Shown here: piece after piece, positions 29,059 through 36,655 of the stretch | Layout: every line of letters begins with the position of its first letter | Position numbering within the stretch: position 1 is the first letter of the stretch | DNA from: Lutibaculum baratangense AMV1 | Lineage (GTDB): Bacteria; Pseudomonadota; Alphaproteobacteria; Rhizobiales; Tepidamorphaceae | Reading direction: 5' to 3' | Assembly: GCF_000496075.1 (NCBI RefSeq) | Contig: NZ_AWXZ01000023.1 | Location: 58,531-122,530 of the forward strand | DNA: 64,000 bases | Made by a program: the position numbers and the translations under genes | Notes under the pieces: model-generated | The model's input: the letters and a program-made list of their open reading frames with translations, nothing else | Told to the model about the DNA's origin: nothing | The model's database searches: none

Positions 29059-29280
29059 CTACTTCTTCTCGTCGGCTTCACCGTCCTGCGCCTTCTCGTC
29101 GAGGGCGTTCAGGAGCTCCACGAACCGATCCGGCACAGGCTGGCTGACCACCCCGTCATAAAGGGCGCGGAGTTCACGCCCCAAGGCCGACTGCACGCGC
29201 GGCTCCAGCCGCGCGCGTCCTCCGTCGCCTTGCGGCGCACGGACCTCCTTCGGAGAACTGGCTTCGTACGAGGCGCTCAT
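29059..29280 (-). CDS. nepR: Anti-sigma factor NepR
   Basis: A 73-residue protein that holds EcfG inactive until phosphorylated PhyR captures it. The defining segment LGRELRALYDGVVSQPVPDR with FVELLNALDE matches the two-helix NepR core; the first about 30 and last 10 residues are charged and disordered. ATG 29280 gives the typical length. It is first in the nepR-ecfG operon and divergent from phyR, and has two predicted sigma-EcfG promoters upstream (29382-29407 and the symmetric element at 29462-29488). Confidence 0.94.
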   Translation of the reverse strand: MSASYEASSPKEVRAPQGDGGRARLEPRVQSALGRELRALYDGVVSQPVPDRFVELLNALDEKAQDGEADEKK

Positions 29281-29381
29281 ATCCTCACTCGTCGCTTGAT
29301 CATTGTCGCGGGATCGCGTCACCGTCTTTCCCCCCACCCCTCGCGATGCCGGTCGCAAAGCGGTGTCATCTTAGCAAGTGC

Positions 29382-29407
29382 AACGGCGAGCCGCGCCCGG
29401 AAGTTCC
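29382..29407 (-). promoter_or_regulatory. Sigma-EcfG promoter P1 of nepR-ecfG
   Basis: On the minus strand GGAAC (29407-29403), 17 bases, CGTT (29385-29382): an exact consensus match. Transcription should begin near 29375, a leader of about 95 bases before nepR. It provides positive autoregulation of ecfG. Confidence 0.8.
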
Positions 29408-29461
29408 GCAGCCACCGGCTCCCCCGCTTCTCCACCTGCACGAGAACATAACAGTCGCAAC

Positions 29462-29488
29462 GGAACGATCCGCCGCCACGAACGTTCC
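29462..29488. promoter_or_regulatory. Symmetric bidirectional sigma-EcfG promoter for phyR and nepR
   Basis: GGAACG (29462-29467) and CGTTCC (29483-29488) are exact inverse arms. Rightward the element reads GGAAC, 16 bases, CGTT toward phyR; leftward it reads exactly the same toward nepR. The -35 of each direction overlaps the -10 of the other, so one polymerase can occupy it at a time. Starts are expected near 29493 (phyR) and 29457 (nepR). Confidence 0.8.
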
Positions 29489-29581
29489 CTCGCCAACCGA
29501 CAAAAAGGTCGTCGTGCCCTCTGGGCGCGGCGACCATGTCCGTGCTTAAACTTCCGTTGTGTTGGTCGAGGGGTTTCATTC

Positions 29582-30397
29582 ATGTCGCAATCCATGGCGC
29601 AACAGGTCGGCGCACTCATCCCGTATCTCCGGCGATACGCGCGTGCCCTGACCGGGAGCCAGTCGAGCGGTGACGCCTATGTGGCGGCGGTCCTCGAGGC
29701 GATCGTCGCCGATCCGAGCATCGTCCCGCGCGACACCGACATGCGTGTCGCTCTCTACAAGACCTTCTGCAGCCTGTGGCAGTCGATCGACCTCAACCTC
29801 GAGGAGGCTGGCCTCGGGGAAGGAACCGAGCAGCACGCGAACCGCCGGCTGGGCGCGATCGCCCCGCTCCACCGCCAGGCCTTCCTTCTCGTCACCGTGG
29901 AGGAGTTCACGGTGAAGGAGACGGCGGAAATCCTCGGCCTCTCGGTGGAGGAGACCTCGCGGCTGATCGACGAGGTCGGCTCCGAGATCGCGGAGCAGAT
30001 GGCGACCGACGTCTTGATCATCGAGGACGAGCCGATCATCGCGATGGACATCGAGGCCCTCGTGACCAATCTCGGCCATCGCGTCTCCGGCATCGCCCGC
30101 ACGCACACCGAGGCGATCGAGGCGGTGCGCAAGCATCCCCCCGGGCTCGTGCTGGCCGACATCCAGCTCGCCGACGGAAGCTCGGGCCTCGACGCCGTCA
30201 ACGAGATGCTGGCGGACTACCAGGTCCCGGTGATCTTCATCACGGCGTATCCGGAGCGTCTCCTGACGGGCGAGAAGCCCGAGCCCGCCTTCCTGATCAC
30301 GAAGCCCTTCCAGCCCGACATGGTCACCGCCGTCATCAGCCAGGCGCTGTTCTTCGAGGCCAAGGCTGGCGCCAGGGCGGAAGATCAGACAGCATGA
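29582..30397 (+). CDS. phyR: General stress response regulator PhyR
   Basis: A 271-residue response regulator with an N-terminal sigma-like domain (about 1-135, IPYLRRYARALTGSQSSGDA and EEFTVKETAEILGLSVEET) and a C-terminal receiver (about 142-262). In the receiver are the acidic pocket E148-D149-E150, phosphoacceptor Asp193 in LADIQL, Thr221 and Lys241. When phosphorylated, the sigma-like domain binds NepR and frees EcfG. ATG 29582 aligns with the sigma-like start. It is divergent from nepR and followed by two sensor kinases that probably feed it. Confidence 0.96.
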   Translation: MSQSMAQQVGALIPYLRRYARALTGSQSSGDAYVAAVLEAIVADPSIVPRDTDMRVALYKTFCSLWQSIDLNLEEAGLGEGTEQHANRRLGAIAPLHRQAFLLVTVEEFTVKETAEILGLSVEETSRLIDEVGSEIAEQMATDVLIIEDEPIIAMDIEALVTNLGHRVSGIARTHTEAIEAVRKHPPGLVLADIQLADGSSGLDAVNEMLADYQVPVIFITAYPERLLTGEKPEPAFLITKPFQPDMVTAVISQALFFEAKAGARAEDQTA

Positions 30398-30407
30398 GCG
30401 GGTGAGC

Positions 30408-30434
30408 GGAAACCTACACTCCACATGCCACGTT
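30408..30434 (+). promoter_or_regulatory. Possible sigma-EcfG promoter of the first kinase gene
   Basis: GAAAC (30409-30413, one mismatch to GGAAC), 17 bases, CGTT (30431-30434). Transcription would start near 30441, which argues against the in-frame TTG at 30433 as the kinase start. Confidence 0.45.
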
Positions 30435-30537
30435 GTCCCCTGGGCCGGCCGAAGATGCCTGGACAGGAGAGATGGCGGGAAGCTCGGATCTGACGCAAGA
30501 GGGCAAAACCGCGGATGTGGTCCGTGAAGGAGGCGCC

Positions 30538-31506
30538 ATGTCCGCGGAGATGATCCGGCGGCTCCAGGCGGCGATCGAGGTCTCGAACATCTCGGTCTCC
30601 AGCCAGGACAACGACTTGCGATATGCCTGGATCGTCAATCCGCCACAGAATCTGTCGGCGGACCGGTTCATCGGCCGGACGGACGAGGAGGTCTTCCCCT
30701 CGCCCTTCGGCGCCCGCATGGCGACGATCAAGCGGCAGGTGCTGGAGCGCGGCGAGGGCTTGTGGACGGAGGTTCCCTTCACGGCGGGCGACGACGGCCC
30801 GCGGTGGTACGACGTGAAGATCGATCCCTGGCGCGACCAGTCGGGGGGCGTGATCGGTGTCAATTGCGTCAGCGTGGACATCACGGACCGGCGGCAGACG
30901 ACGGAGCACCTTCGCGTGCTGCTGCGAGAGCTCGCGCACCGGTCGAAGAACCTCATGGCCGTCATCCAGTCGATCGCGTCGCAGACGGCGCGGGGCGTTC
31001 CCTCGGTCGAGCAGTTCGTCAGCCGCTTCTCCGGGCGGCTCCAGTCCCTCGCGCGCGCGCACGACATCATCACCGACGAGGAGTGGCGGGGGGCGACGCT
31101 GCACCAGCTCGCCCGCGCCCAGGTGACGCTCTATGCGGATTGGCCGAGCTCGCGCGTCAACGTCTCCGGCCCCCACATCTTCCTGTCGCCGAACGCCGCC
31201 CAGCATCTCGGCCTCGCCCTGCACGAGCTGGCGACCAACGCCATTCGCCATGGCGCCCTCTCGGGCACAGGCGGCCACGTCGAGATCAGCTGGGACCGCA
31301 CCCCGGACGCGAACGGACGCCGCGTCGTGTTCGAGTGGCGCGAGCGGGGCGGTCCTCCCGTGTCGGCGCCGCGAGCGACGAGCTTCGGCCGGCTGATGCT
31401 CGAGCAGATCGTGCCTGCCGCGGTCGGGGGGAAGGCGGAGCTCCGCTTCGAACCCTACGGCGTCTCCTACCGCCTCGAGGCTCCGGAGAGGACGCTGCTG
31501 CAGTGA
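30538..31506 (+). CDS. PAS-containing HWE/HisKA_2 sensor histidine kinase
   Basis: A 322-residue soluble kinase. A PAS-like sensor occupies about 5-118 (AAIEVSNISVSSQDNDLRYA to VSVDITDRRQ). The HisKA_2-type dimerisation helix has phospho-acceptor His134 in LRELAHRSKNLMAV. The ATPase domain begins LGLALHELATNAIRHGALSG. This family phosphorylates PhyR in general stress signalling, and the gene is 140 bases after phyR. ATG 30538 is preceded by GAAGGAGG; ATG 30472 (behind AGGAGAG) would add 22 residues and is a real alternative. No membrane segment, so it senses an internal cue. Confidence 0.9.
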   Translation: MSAEMIRRLQAAIEVSNISVSSQDNDLRYAWIVNPPQNLSADRFIGRTDEEVFPSPFGARMATIKRQVLERGEGLWTEVPFTAGDDGPRWYDVKIDPWRDQSGGVIGVNCVSVDITDRRQTTEHLRVLLRELAHRSKNLMAVIQSIASQTARGVPSVEQFVSRFSGRLQSLARAHDIITDEEWRGATLHQLARAQVTLYADWPSSRVNVSGPHIFLSPNAAQHLGLALHELATNAIRHGALSGTGGHVEISWDRTPDANGRRVVFEWRERGGPPVSAPRATSFGRLMLEQIVPAAVGGKAELRFEPYGVSYRLEAPERTLLQ

Positions 31507-31708
31507 CGCGGGCCCAGGCGCGGTGCGGCAAAGGGCGCGTGCCGGCTTGCGGCGTGGGGACGAGGCCCTTACCTTCCTCGCCGTGGTCCCGACGCCTCCT
31601 GCGCGGGGGGCGAGCCAACCTTGCCACGGCGCACTCTGCCGGGTTCCGGCCGTCGCCAGGTGAAGAGACGCGTGGCCTGTCGGCGGCGAGCGAGGAGAGT
31701 ACGGCCGG

Positions 31709-33739
31709 ATGCACCGTCTGAGGCCGAGGGCTTTCAGGCGCGGCGCCGAGGGTTTCTCGGCGACGGGCAAGGCCGTGCTCCTGGTCGGCATACTGACGAC
31801 ACTGCTCGTCACCGCGATCATCTTCGCCCAGGCCCGAAGCAGCGCCAAGGCGGTGGCGGAGCTGCAGGCTGTGGACCTCGCCGATTCGCTCCGGCAGCGC
31901 GTGGGGCTGACACAGGCTTACATCCGGGCCACCGCCGGGCGGATGCGCGGAGCGGACCTTCCCGGGGCGGGCGAGTTCACGTCTTTCGCGACCTCTCTCG
32001 GTCCCCAGCCGATCGCCGACGCGCTCATCTGGCTGCCCGCGGTCACGGCGGGCGAGCGGCCCGATTTCGAGGCGGCCTTCCTCGCCCGTCACGGGGTTCC
32101 GGTCTCGGATCTGCGCGCGGGGGGTGAACGCATCTCGGCCGGCGCTCGCTCGGTCTATCTGCCGGTGGCCTATTTCGCCGGCTCCGACCGGCTCGCCTTC
32201 CTCCAGGGTGTGGATTTCCTCCAGCACGACGTCTTGAACGTCGCCGCGACGCTGGCGAGCACGACGGGAGGGCCCGCATTGTCCCCGCTGGTGAGCGTCG
32301 GGGACAGCCGCTTCGTCGTACTGATGCTCCCGGTCCGCCCGGGGCAGGTCGCCGAACCGGGACGACAGCCTCTCGTCGGGGCGGTTCTCGAGCTCAGCAG
32401 CCTGCTGAGCGGGACGCGGCTTCAGAAGGCGTGGACGGAATCGGCGGAGATTCGCGACGTCACCGATCCCGCCGCCGCCGTGCCGCTCTCTCCCCCCGCC
32501 GAGGCGAGCGGACCCGGGGAACTCGCGACCGCCGATGTCCCGATCGGTGCGCGGCAGTGGCAGGTGGCGGTCGTCGTCTCCTACGCCCAGGCCTACGAGC
32601 TCGCAGGATTGACCCTCCTGGCGGGTCTGATCCTGAGCGGCCTCGTTTCGCTTCTCGCGGACCGCGGCCACCATCTTCTGATCGCCGACGATCTGCAGCG
32701 CGAGGTCGACCGCCAGACGGCGGCCCTGCAACGCAGCACGGGGGAGTTTCGCGCGCTGTTCGAGGAGGGAGGCGCCGGCAAGTGCGAGATCGTGCCCGGA
32801 AGCGGCCATTTTCGCCGGGTCAATCTGCGCCTGTGCGAGATGCTCGGCTTCCCCCGCTCCGAGCTCGAGCAGATGACCTTCCGCATGGTGCTCGCCGAGG
32901 GAACGGAAGGCGCCCTCGATCCCGCATTCGAGGCGCTCCTGCGCGGGGAGCGGGATTCCTATTTCTCCGAGCGCCGCTTCCGCCTGAAAGGCGGCGGCGA
33001 GTTGTGGGGCGAACTCAGCGCGACGGTCCTGCGCGATCAGGTGGGCAGGGCGGTCTGGATCGTCGCGGTCGTGCAGGACGTGACGCCGCGCAAGCAGGCG
33101 GAGGAGGCGCGCTCGCTTTTGCTCCGGGAACTCGCGCACCGCGTGAAGAACACGCTGCAGCTCGCCCGCAGCCTGGCCGATCAGACCGCGCGATACGTGT
33201 CGGACCTGCCGAGCTTCATGATCCTCTACCAGAGCCGGCTGCGGGCCCTCGCGACAGCCCATGACCAGCTCTTCAAGACGAGCTGGTCGGGCGCCGATCT
33301 CGCCGATCTCGTTTCGGCGACCCTGTCGCCCTATGCCGACGCGGCGGAAGGCCGCATCGAGATCGACGTGCCGTCGCAGCGCCTGAGCTCGGCCGAGACC
33401 CAGACGGTCGCCCTGCTCGTCAACGAGCTCGCGACCAACGCCTCCAAGCACGGCGCCCTGTCGAACGATGCCGGCCGGATCCACATCACCGCGCGGGTCG
33501 AGCCCATGGAGGATGCCGAGGAGGGCGCGAGCGAGCAGCTCGTGTTCGTGTGGGACGAGGATGCGGGCCGGGAGGTCGAGAAGCCGTCCAAGAAGGGCTT
33601 CGGCATGACGTTTCTCACCCGGGCCGTCGCCCATCAGCACGACGGCGAGGCGGAGGTGGCGTGGGGCGGACGGGGAGTGGTCTACCGCTTCGTCATCCCG
33701 CTTCATCCGGACGAGCGCGAGGAGGCGGCGGCGGCCTGA
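31709..33739 (+). CDS. Membrane CHASE-PAS HWE/HisKA_2 histidine kinase
   Basis: A 676-residue transmembrane kinase. Helix 1 is about 20-42, a periplasmic CHASE-type sensor about 50-285, helix 2 about 296-318. Then come a PAS domain (about 345-465, FRALFEEGGAGKCEIVPG) and the kinase core with His477 in LLRELAHRVKNTLQLARSLA. The ATPase N-box is ALLVNELATNASKHGALSND. It carries the same subclass of kinase core as its upstream neighbour and probably feeds phosphate to PhyR or to the adjacent single-domain regulator. GAGGAGAG precedes the start. Confidence 0.92.
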   Translation: MHRLRPRAFRRGAEGFSATGKAVLLVGILTTLLVTAIIFAQARSSAKAVAELQAVDLADSLRQRVGLTQAYIRATAGRMRGADLPGAGEFTSFATSLGPQPIADALIWLPAVTAGERPDFEAAFLARHGVPVSDLRAGGERISAGARSVYLPVAYFAGSDRLAFLQGVDFLQHDVLNVAATLASTTGGPALSPLVSVGDSRFVVLMLPVRPGQVAEPGRQPLVGAVLELSSLLSGTRLQKAWTESAEIRDVTDPAAAVPLSPPAEASGPGELATADVPIGARQWQVAVVVSYAQAYELAGLTLLAGLILSGLVSLLADRGHHLLIADDLQREVDRQTAALQRSTGEFRALFEEGGAGKCEIVPGSGHFRRVNLRLCEMLGFPRSELEQMTFRMVLAEGTEGALDPAFEALLRGERDSYFSERRFRLKGGGELWGELSATVLRDQVGRAVWIVAVVQDVTPRKQAEEARSLLLRELAHRVKNTLQLARSLADQTARYVSDLPSFMILYQSRLRALATAHDQLFKTSWSGADLADLVSATLSPYADAAEGRIEIDVPSQRLSSAETQTVALLVNELATNASKHGALSNDAGRIHITARVEPMEDAEEGASEQLVFVWDEDAGREVEKPSKKGFGMTFLTRAVAHQHDGEAEVAWGGRGVVYRFVIPLHPDEREEAAAA

Positions 33740-33756
33740 CGCCGCGGGGCGAGCGT

Positions 33757-34128
33757 TCAGCCCGGCGTGCCGACCATGCGGTCGAGCGTCTCCACCGCCT
33801 GTCCGACCGTGTAGGGCTTCGCCAGGCGCGGCACGTCACGCACCTCCGCGGGGTAGAGCTCGTCGGATCCGGCATAGGCCGTCGCGAAGACGAAGGGGAT
33901 GCCCCGCTCCGAAAGGACCTGGGCGACCGGGAAGACCCGCTCTCCGGCGAGGTTGACGTCGAGTATGGCCACGTCGATGTCGCTGTTCTGCGCCAGACGC
34001 AGCGCCGAGCGGACGCTCCCGGCCGGCCCGATCACCTCGCAGCCCGCGTCACGCAGCCCTTCCTCGAGATCGAGCGCCAGCAGCATCTCGTCCTCGACGA
34101 CGAGCACGCGTTTTCCGCCAAGGCTCAT
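33757..34128 (-). CDS. Single-domain response regulator, FATGUY-like
   Basis: A 123-residue receiver with no output domain: RVLVVEDEMLLALDLEEGLR, phosphoacceptor Asp57 in AILDVNLAGE, Thr in FVFATAYAGSDELYP and Lys in RLAKPY. The FATAYA segment is close to the FATGUY motif of single-domain regulators that modulate HWE kinases and general stress signalling in alphaproteobacteria. It is convergent with the CHASE kinase, 17 bases apart, and preceded on its own strand by a perfect sigma-EcfG promoter at 34443-34467, so it is probably a feedback component of the stress circuit. Confidence 0.88.
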   Translation of the reverse strand: MSLGGKRVLVVEDEMLLALDLEEGLRDAGCEVIGPAGSVRSALRLAQNSDIDVAILDVNLAGERVFPVAQVLSERGIPFVFATAYAGSDELYPAEVRDVPRLAKPYTVGQAVETLDRMVGTPG

Positions 34129-34252
34129 GTTCACGGCTTCTCCAGACCATGGTGAGGGACCTGCAGCGTGACCAACAAGGCCGAAGGGCCCTTGAGCCGC
34201 CATGACACGCGGATATCTCAAGCCGAACACCATTCCCATCGTCGGGGCAGAC

Positions 34253-34273
34253 TTTGCTTCGAACCGAAGCAAA
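34253..34273. promoter_or_regulatory. Perfect 9-base inverted repeat
   Basis: TTTGCTTCG (34253-34261), AAC, CGAAGCAAA (34265-34273). In the AT-richer 541-base gap 34129-34669 between the regulator and mgtE. It could be a regulator site, or a hairpin within the long leader of the regulator mRNA. Confidence 0.55.
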
Positions 34274-34442
34274 ATTCACGCAAAAAGTGCGCAAATCGTT
34301 AACCTGCCGCAGGATCTCCCATTCGGGTCGATCGCAACCCAGAACACAAAGATCGGCCGCGGAATCCTCCGCGACCGTTTCGCAAAAGAAATGCCTCCGG
34401 CGCTTCCTGCCGGTGCCTTCGACCATGCGTCTGCTGGTGGTG

Positions 34443-34467
34443 AACGCGAGGCGGCAGGATGGGTTCC
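34443..34467 (-). promoter_or_regulatory. Sigma-EcfG promoter of the single-domain regulator
   Basis: On the minus strand GGAAC (34467-34463), 16 bases, CGTT (34446-34443), an exact match. Transcription from about 34436 leaves an unusually long leader of about 308 bases before the ATG at 34128, which includes the 34253-34273 inverted repeat. Confidence 0.7.
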
Positions 34468-34539
34468 CTCGCGCGCGCCGGATTTTTTTAGCCCTTTGCG
34501 ACGGCCTGCGAGGTCCACTCCACCGCCCTGACGTGAGAG

Positions 34540-34634
34540 CGCGAGCCCCGGGACGTTTCGGCGGACGCCGCAACGAAGTGGCGGGGGCTCGCGTTCGGGG
34601 ATCGTCATCCCTCTCGGCACCCCTCGCGGGTGCC
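34540..34634 (+). promoter_or_regulatory. Structured leader upstream of mgtE
   Basis: CGCGAGCCCC (34540-34549) pairs exactly with GGGGCTCGCG (34584-34593), and a second stem GGCACCC/GGGTGCC (34616-34622 with 34628-34634) follows, 36 bases before the mgtE start. Paired stems before a magnesium transporter suggest post-transcriptional control. I could not match it to the M-box consensus. Confidence 0.4.
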
Positions 34635-34669
34635 TTCCCCGACCCCGCCCGGCAGACAGGAGGCAGCGC

Positions 34670-35980
34670 ATGCGGACGGACCTGCCGACGGACGATCCGA
34701 GGCTCGACGCGCTCGAGGGGCTCGACCCTTCGACCATCGCCTCCGCGCTCAACCGGGCGGCGGGCGAGGAGAGACGTGCGGCGTTCCGGGGCCTGCCGCC
34801 GGCGAAGGCGGGGAAGGTGTTCGGCCTGCTCGAGCCTTCGAGCCAGGCGGACGTGCTGCAGGCGCTCGAGCCGGAGACGAGGCGGGCCTTCCTCGACGAG
34901 ATGGAGCCCGACGACCGCGCGAGGCTGCTCGGCCGCCTGCCGGAGGAGGAGGCCGAGCGCCTGCTCCAGGTGCTGACGCAAGAGGAGCGCGCCCTCACCA
35001 TGGCGCTCCTGCGCTATCCCGAGGGGAGCGCCGGGCGGATCATGACGCCGGAGTTCGTGCGCCTTCACCCCGCCATGTCGGTCGCGGACGCGCTGGCCGC
35101 CGTGCGGGCCGGCGAGAGGCGGGCGGAGACGATCTACTTCATGCCCGTCGCCGCCGAGGACATGCGTCTCCTCGGCACGGTCGACCTCGCAGCCCTCGTC
35201 CTCGCCGACGAGGCGAGCACCATCGCCGACCTCGCCTCGACGGACGTGCCCGCCGTGCAGGCGACCGACGACCAGGAGGAGGTCGCCCGCTTCATGAAGG
35301 AGGCGGACCTCATGGTGGTGCCGGTCGTCGACGAGGGGAACCGGCTCGTCGGCATCATCACCTTCGACGACGCGATGGAGGTGCTCGAGTTCGAGGAGGG
35401 CGAGGACTTCGCGCGCACCGGCGCCTCGGAGCCGATCCAGCGGCCCTATCTCTCCGTGTCGATCCTGCGCCTCGTGCGCTCGCGCATCGTGTGGCTGTCG
35501 GTGCTCGCGATCGCGGCGACCCTGACGGTGAACGTCCTCGGCGCCTTCGAGGACACGCTCGAGAGCGTCGTGGCGCTGGCGCTCTTCATTCCGCTCCTCA
35601 TCGGCATCGGCGGCAACACGGGCGCCCAGTCGGCGACGACGATCGTGCGCGCGCTCGCGGTGCGCGACGTGCGGCCGCGCGACGCGCTCAAGGTCGCGCT
35701 GCGGGAGGTCGAGACGGGCCTCCTGATGGGCGTCGCGATCGCCATCGCGGGCTACGTCATCGTCTCGGTCTTCTTCGATGGGGCCATCGCTCTCGTGGTG
35801 GCGATCACCCTCGTCGCGATCTGCGGCCTCGCCGCGCTCGTGGGCTCGCTGATGCCGCTTCTCGCGCGCAAGCTCTCGATCGACCCGGCCGTGTTCAGCG
35901 CTCCCTTCGTCACGACGATCGTCGATGCGACGGGGCTCCTGATCTACTTCATGGTCGCGCGGGCCGTGCTCGGGGTGTGA
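34670..35980 (+). CDS. mgtE: Magnesium transporter MgtE
   Basis: A 436-residue Mg2+ channel/transporter. The N-terminal helical MgtE_N domain is about 20-120 with repeats such as LPPAKAGKVFGLLEP and LGRLPEEEAERLLQVLTQEE. Two CBS domains cover about 125-245 (GRIMTPEFVRLHPAMSVADA, MVVPVVDEGNRLVGIITFDD). Five membrane helices follow from about 265 with the pore signature PLLIGIGGNTGAQSATTIVR. Cytoplasmic Mg2+ bound by N and CBS domains closes the channel. AGGAGG precedes the ATG. Confidence 0.95.
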   Translation: MRTDLPTDDPRLDALEGLDPSTIASALNRAAGEERRAAFRGLPPAKAGKVFGLLEPSSQADVLQALEPETRRAFLDEMEPDDRARLLGRLPEEEAERLLQVLTQEERALTMALLRYPEGSAGRIMTPEFVRLHPAMSVADALAAVRAGERRAETIYFMPVAAEDMRLLGTVDLAALVLADEASTIADLASTDVPAVQATDDQEEVARFMKEADLMVVPVVDEGNRLVGIITFDDAMEVLEFEEGEDFARTGASEPIQRPYLSVSILRLVRSRIVWLSVLAIAATLTVNVLGAFEDTLESVVALALFIPLLIGIGGNTGAQSATTIVRALAVRDVRPRDALKVALREVETGLLMGVAIAIAGYVIVSVFFDGAIALVVAITLVAICGLAALVGSLMPLLARKLSIDPAVFSAPFVTTIVDATGLLIYFMVARAVLGV

Positions 35981-36055
35981 CACTGTCCGCCCGAGTGCGG
36001 GCGGCGGGTGCGATGCGCCTTCGGGAAGCCCGGCGAATACGTCTATAGGGGGCGC

Positions 36056-36655
36056 ATGGAAACGTGGTTCGCACAGTTCGTCGGGCATCCGCTCGTTCTC
36101 GCGGGGCTGCTCTTCGTCGCGCCCTTCCTGCTCGAGGAGGCGGCGATCCTCTCGGGCGCCGGCATCGCCGCGGCGGGCGAACTGTCCCTGCCGGTGACGA
36201 TCGGCGCGCTCTATCTCGGCATCGTCGCCAGCGACTGGCTGCTCTACGGCCTGGGCGCGGCGGCCGGCCGCAGCGAGAGGCTGCGCGCGTGGATCGGGCC
36301 CGACTATATCGAGCGCGGCCGCCGGATCCTCCACCGCGGCGCGCTCGGCGCGGGGCTGATGGCGCGGCTCGTGCCGTGGCTGCTCTTCCCGGTCTTCGTC
36401 GCGAGCGGCTTCCTGCGGGTCGGCTTCGCGCGCTTCGCGCTCGTCAACGCGGGCATCGCGCTCGTCTACGTCAACGTGCTGTTCTGGAGCGTCTACGGGC
36501 TCGACCTGATCCTGTTCGAGCTGTTCGAGCAGTGGGGCTGGGTGATCGTCGCGGCCTTCGCGGTCGGCGTCGTCGCGCTCAGTCGGATCGCGGCGCGCCG
36601 GCAGGCCGCCCGGGAGGCGGAGACGCCGGAGGGCCCTCCGCCCGGCTGTCGCTGA
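36056..36655 (+). CDS. DedA-family-like membrane protein
   Basis: A 199-residue membrane protein with about five hydrophobic segments (approximately 10-30, 40-65, 105-125, 130-155, 160-180). The stretch LFVAPFLLEEAAILSGAGIA and the amphipathic LMARLVPWLLFPVFVASGFL resemble the E/R-containing half-helices of the DedA/VTT family, which act in undecaprenyl-phosphate or phospholipid flipping. Exact function is uncertain. AGGGGG precedes ATG 36056. The 3' end overlaps the convergent hydrolase gene by 77 bases. Confidence 0.75.
   Translation: METWFAQFVGHPLVLAGLLFVAPFLLEEAAILSGAGIAAAGELSLPVTIGALYLGIVASDWLLYGLGAAAGRSERLRAWIGPDYIERGRRILHRGALGAGLMARLVPWLLFPVFVASGFLRVGFARFALVNAGIALVYVNVLFWSVYGLDLILFELFEQWGWVIVAAFAVGVVALSRIAARRQAAREAETPEGPPPGCR

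Noticed and set aside
34485..34669. M-box magnesium riboswitch before mgtE
   Set aside because: The conserved M-box core sequences are not present; only simple stems are seen.
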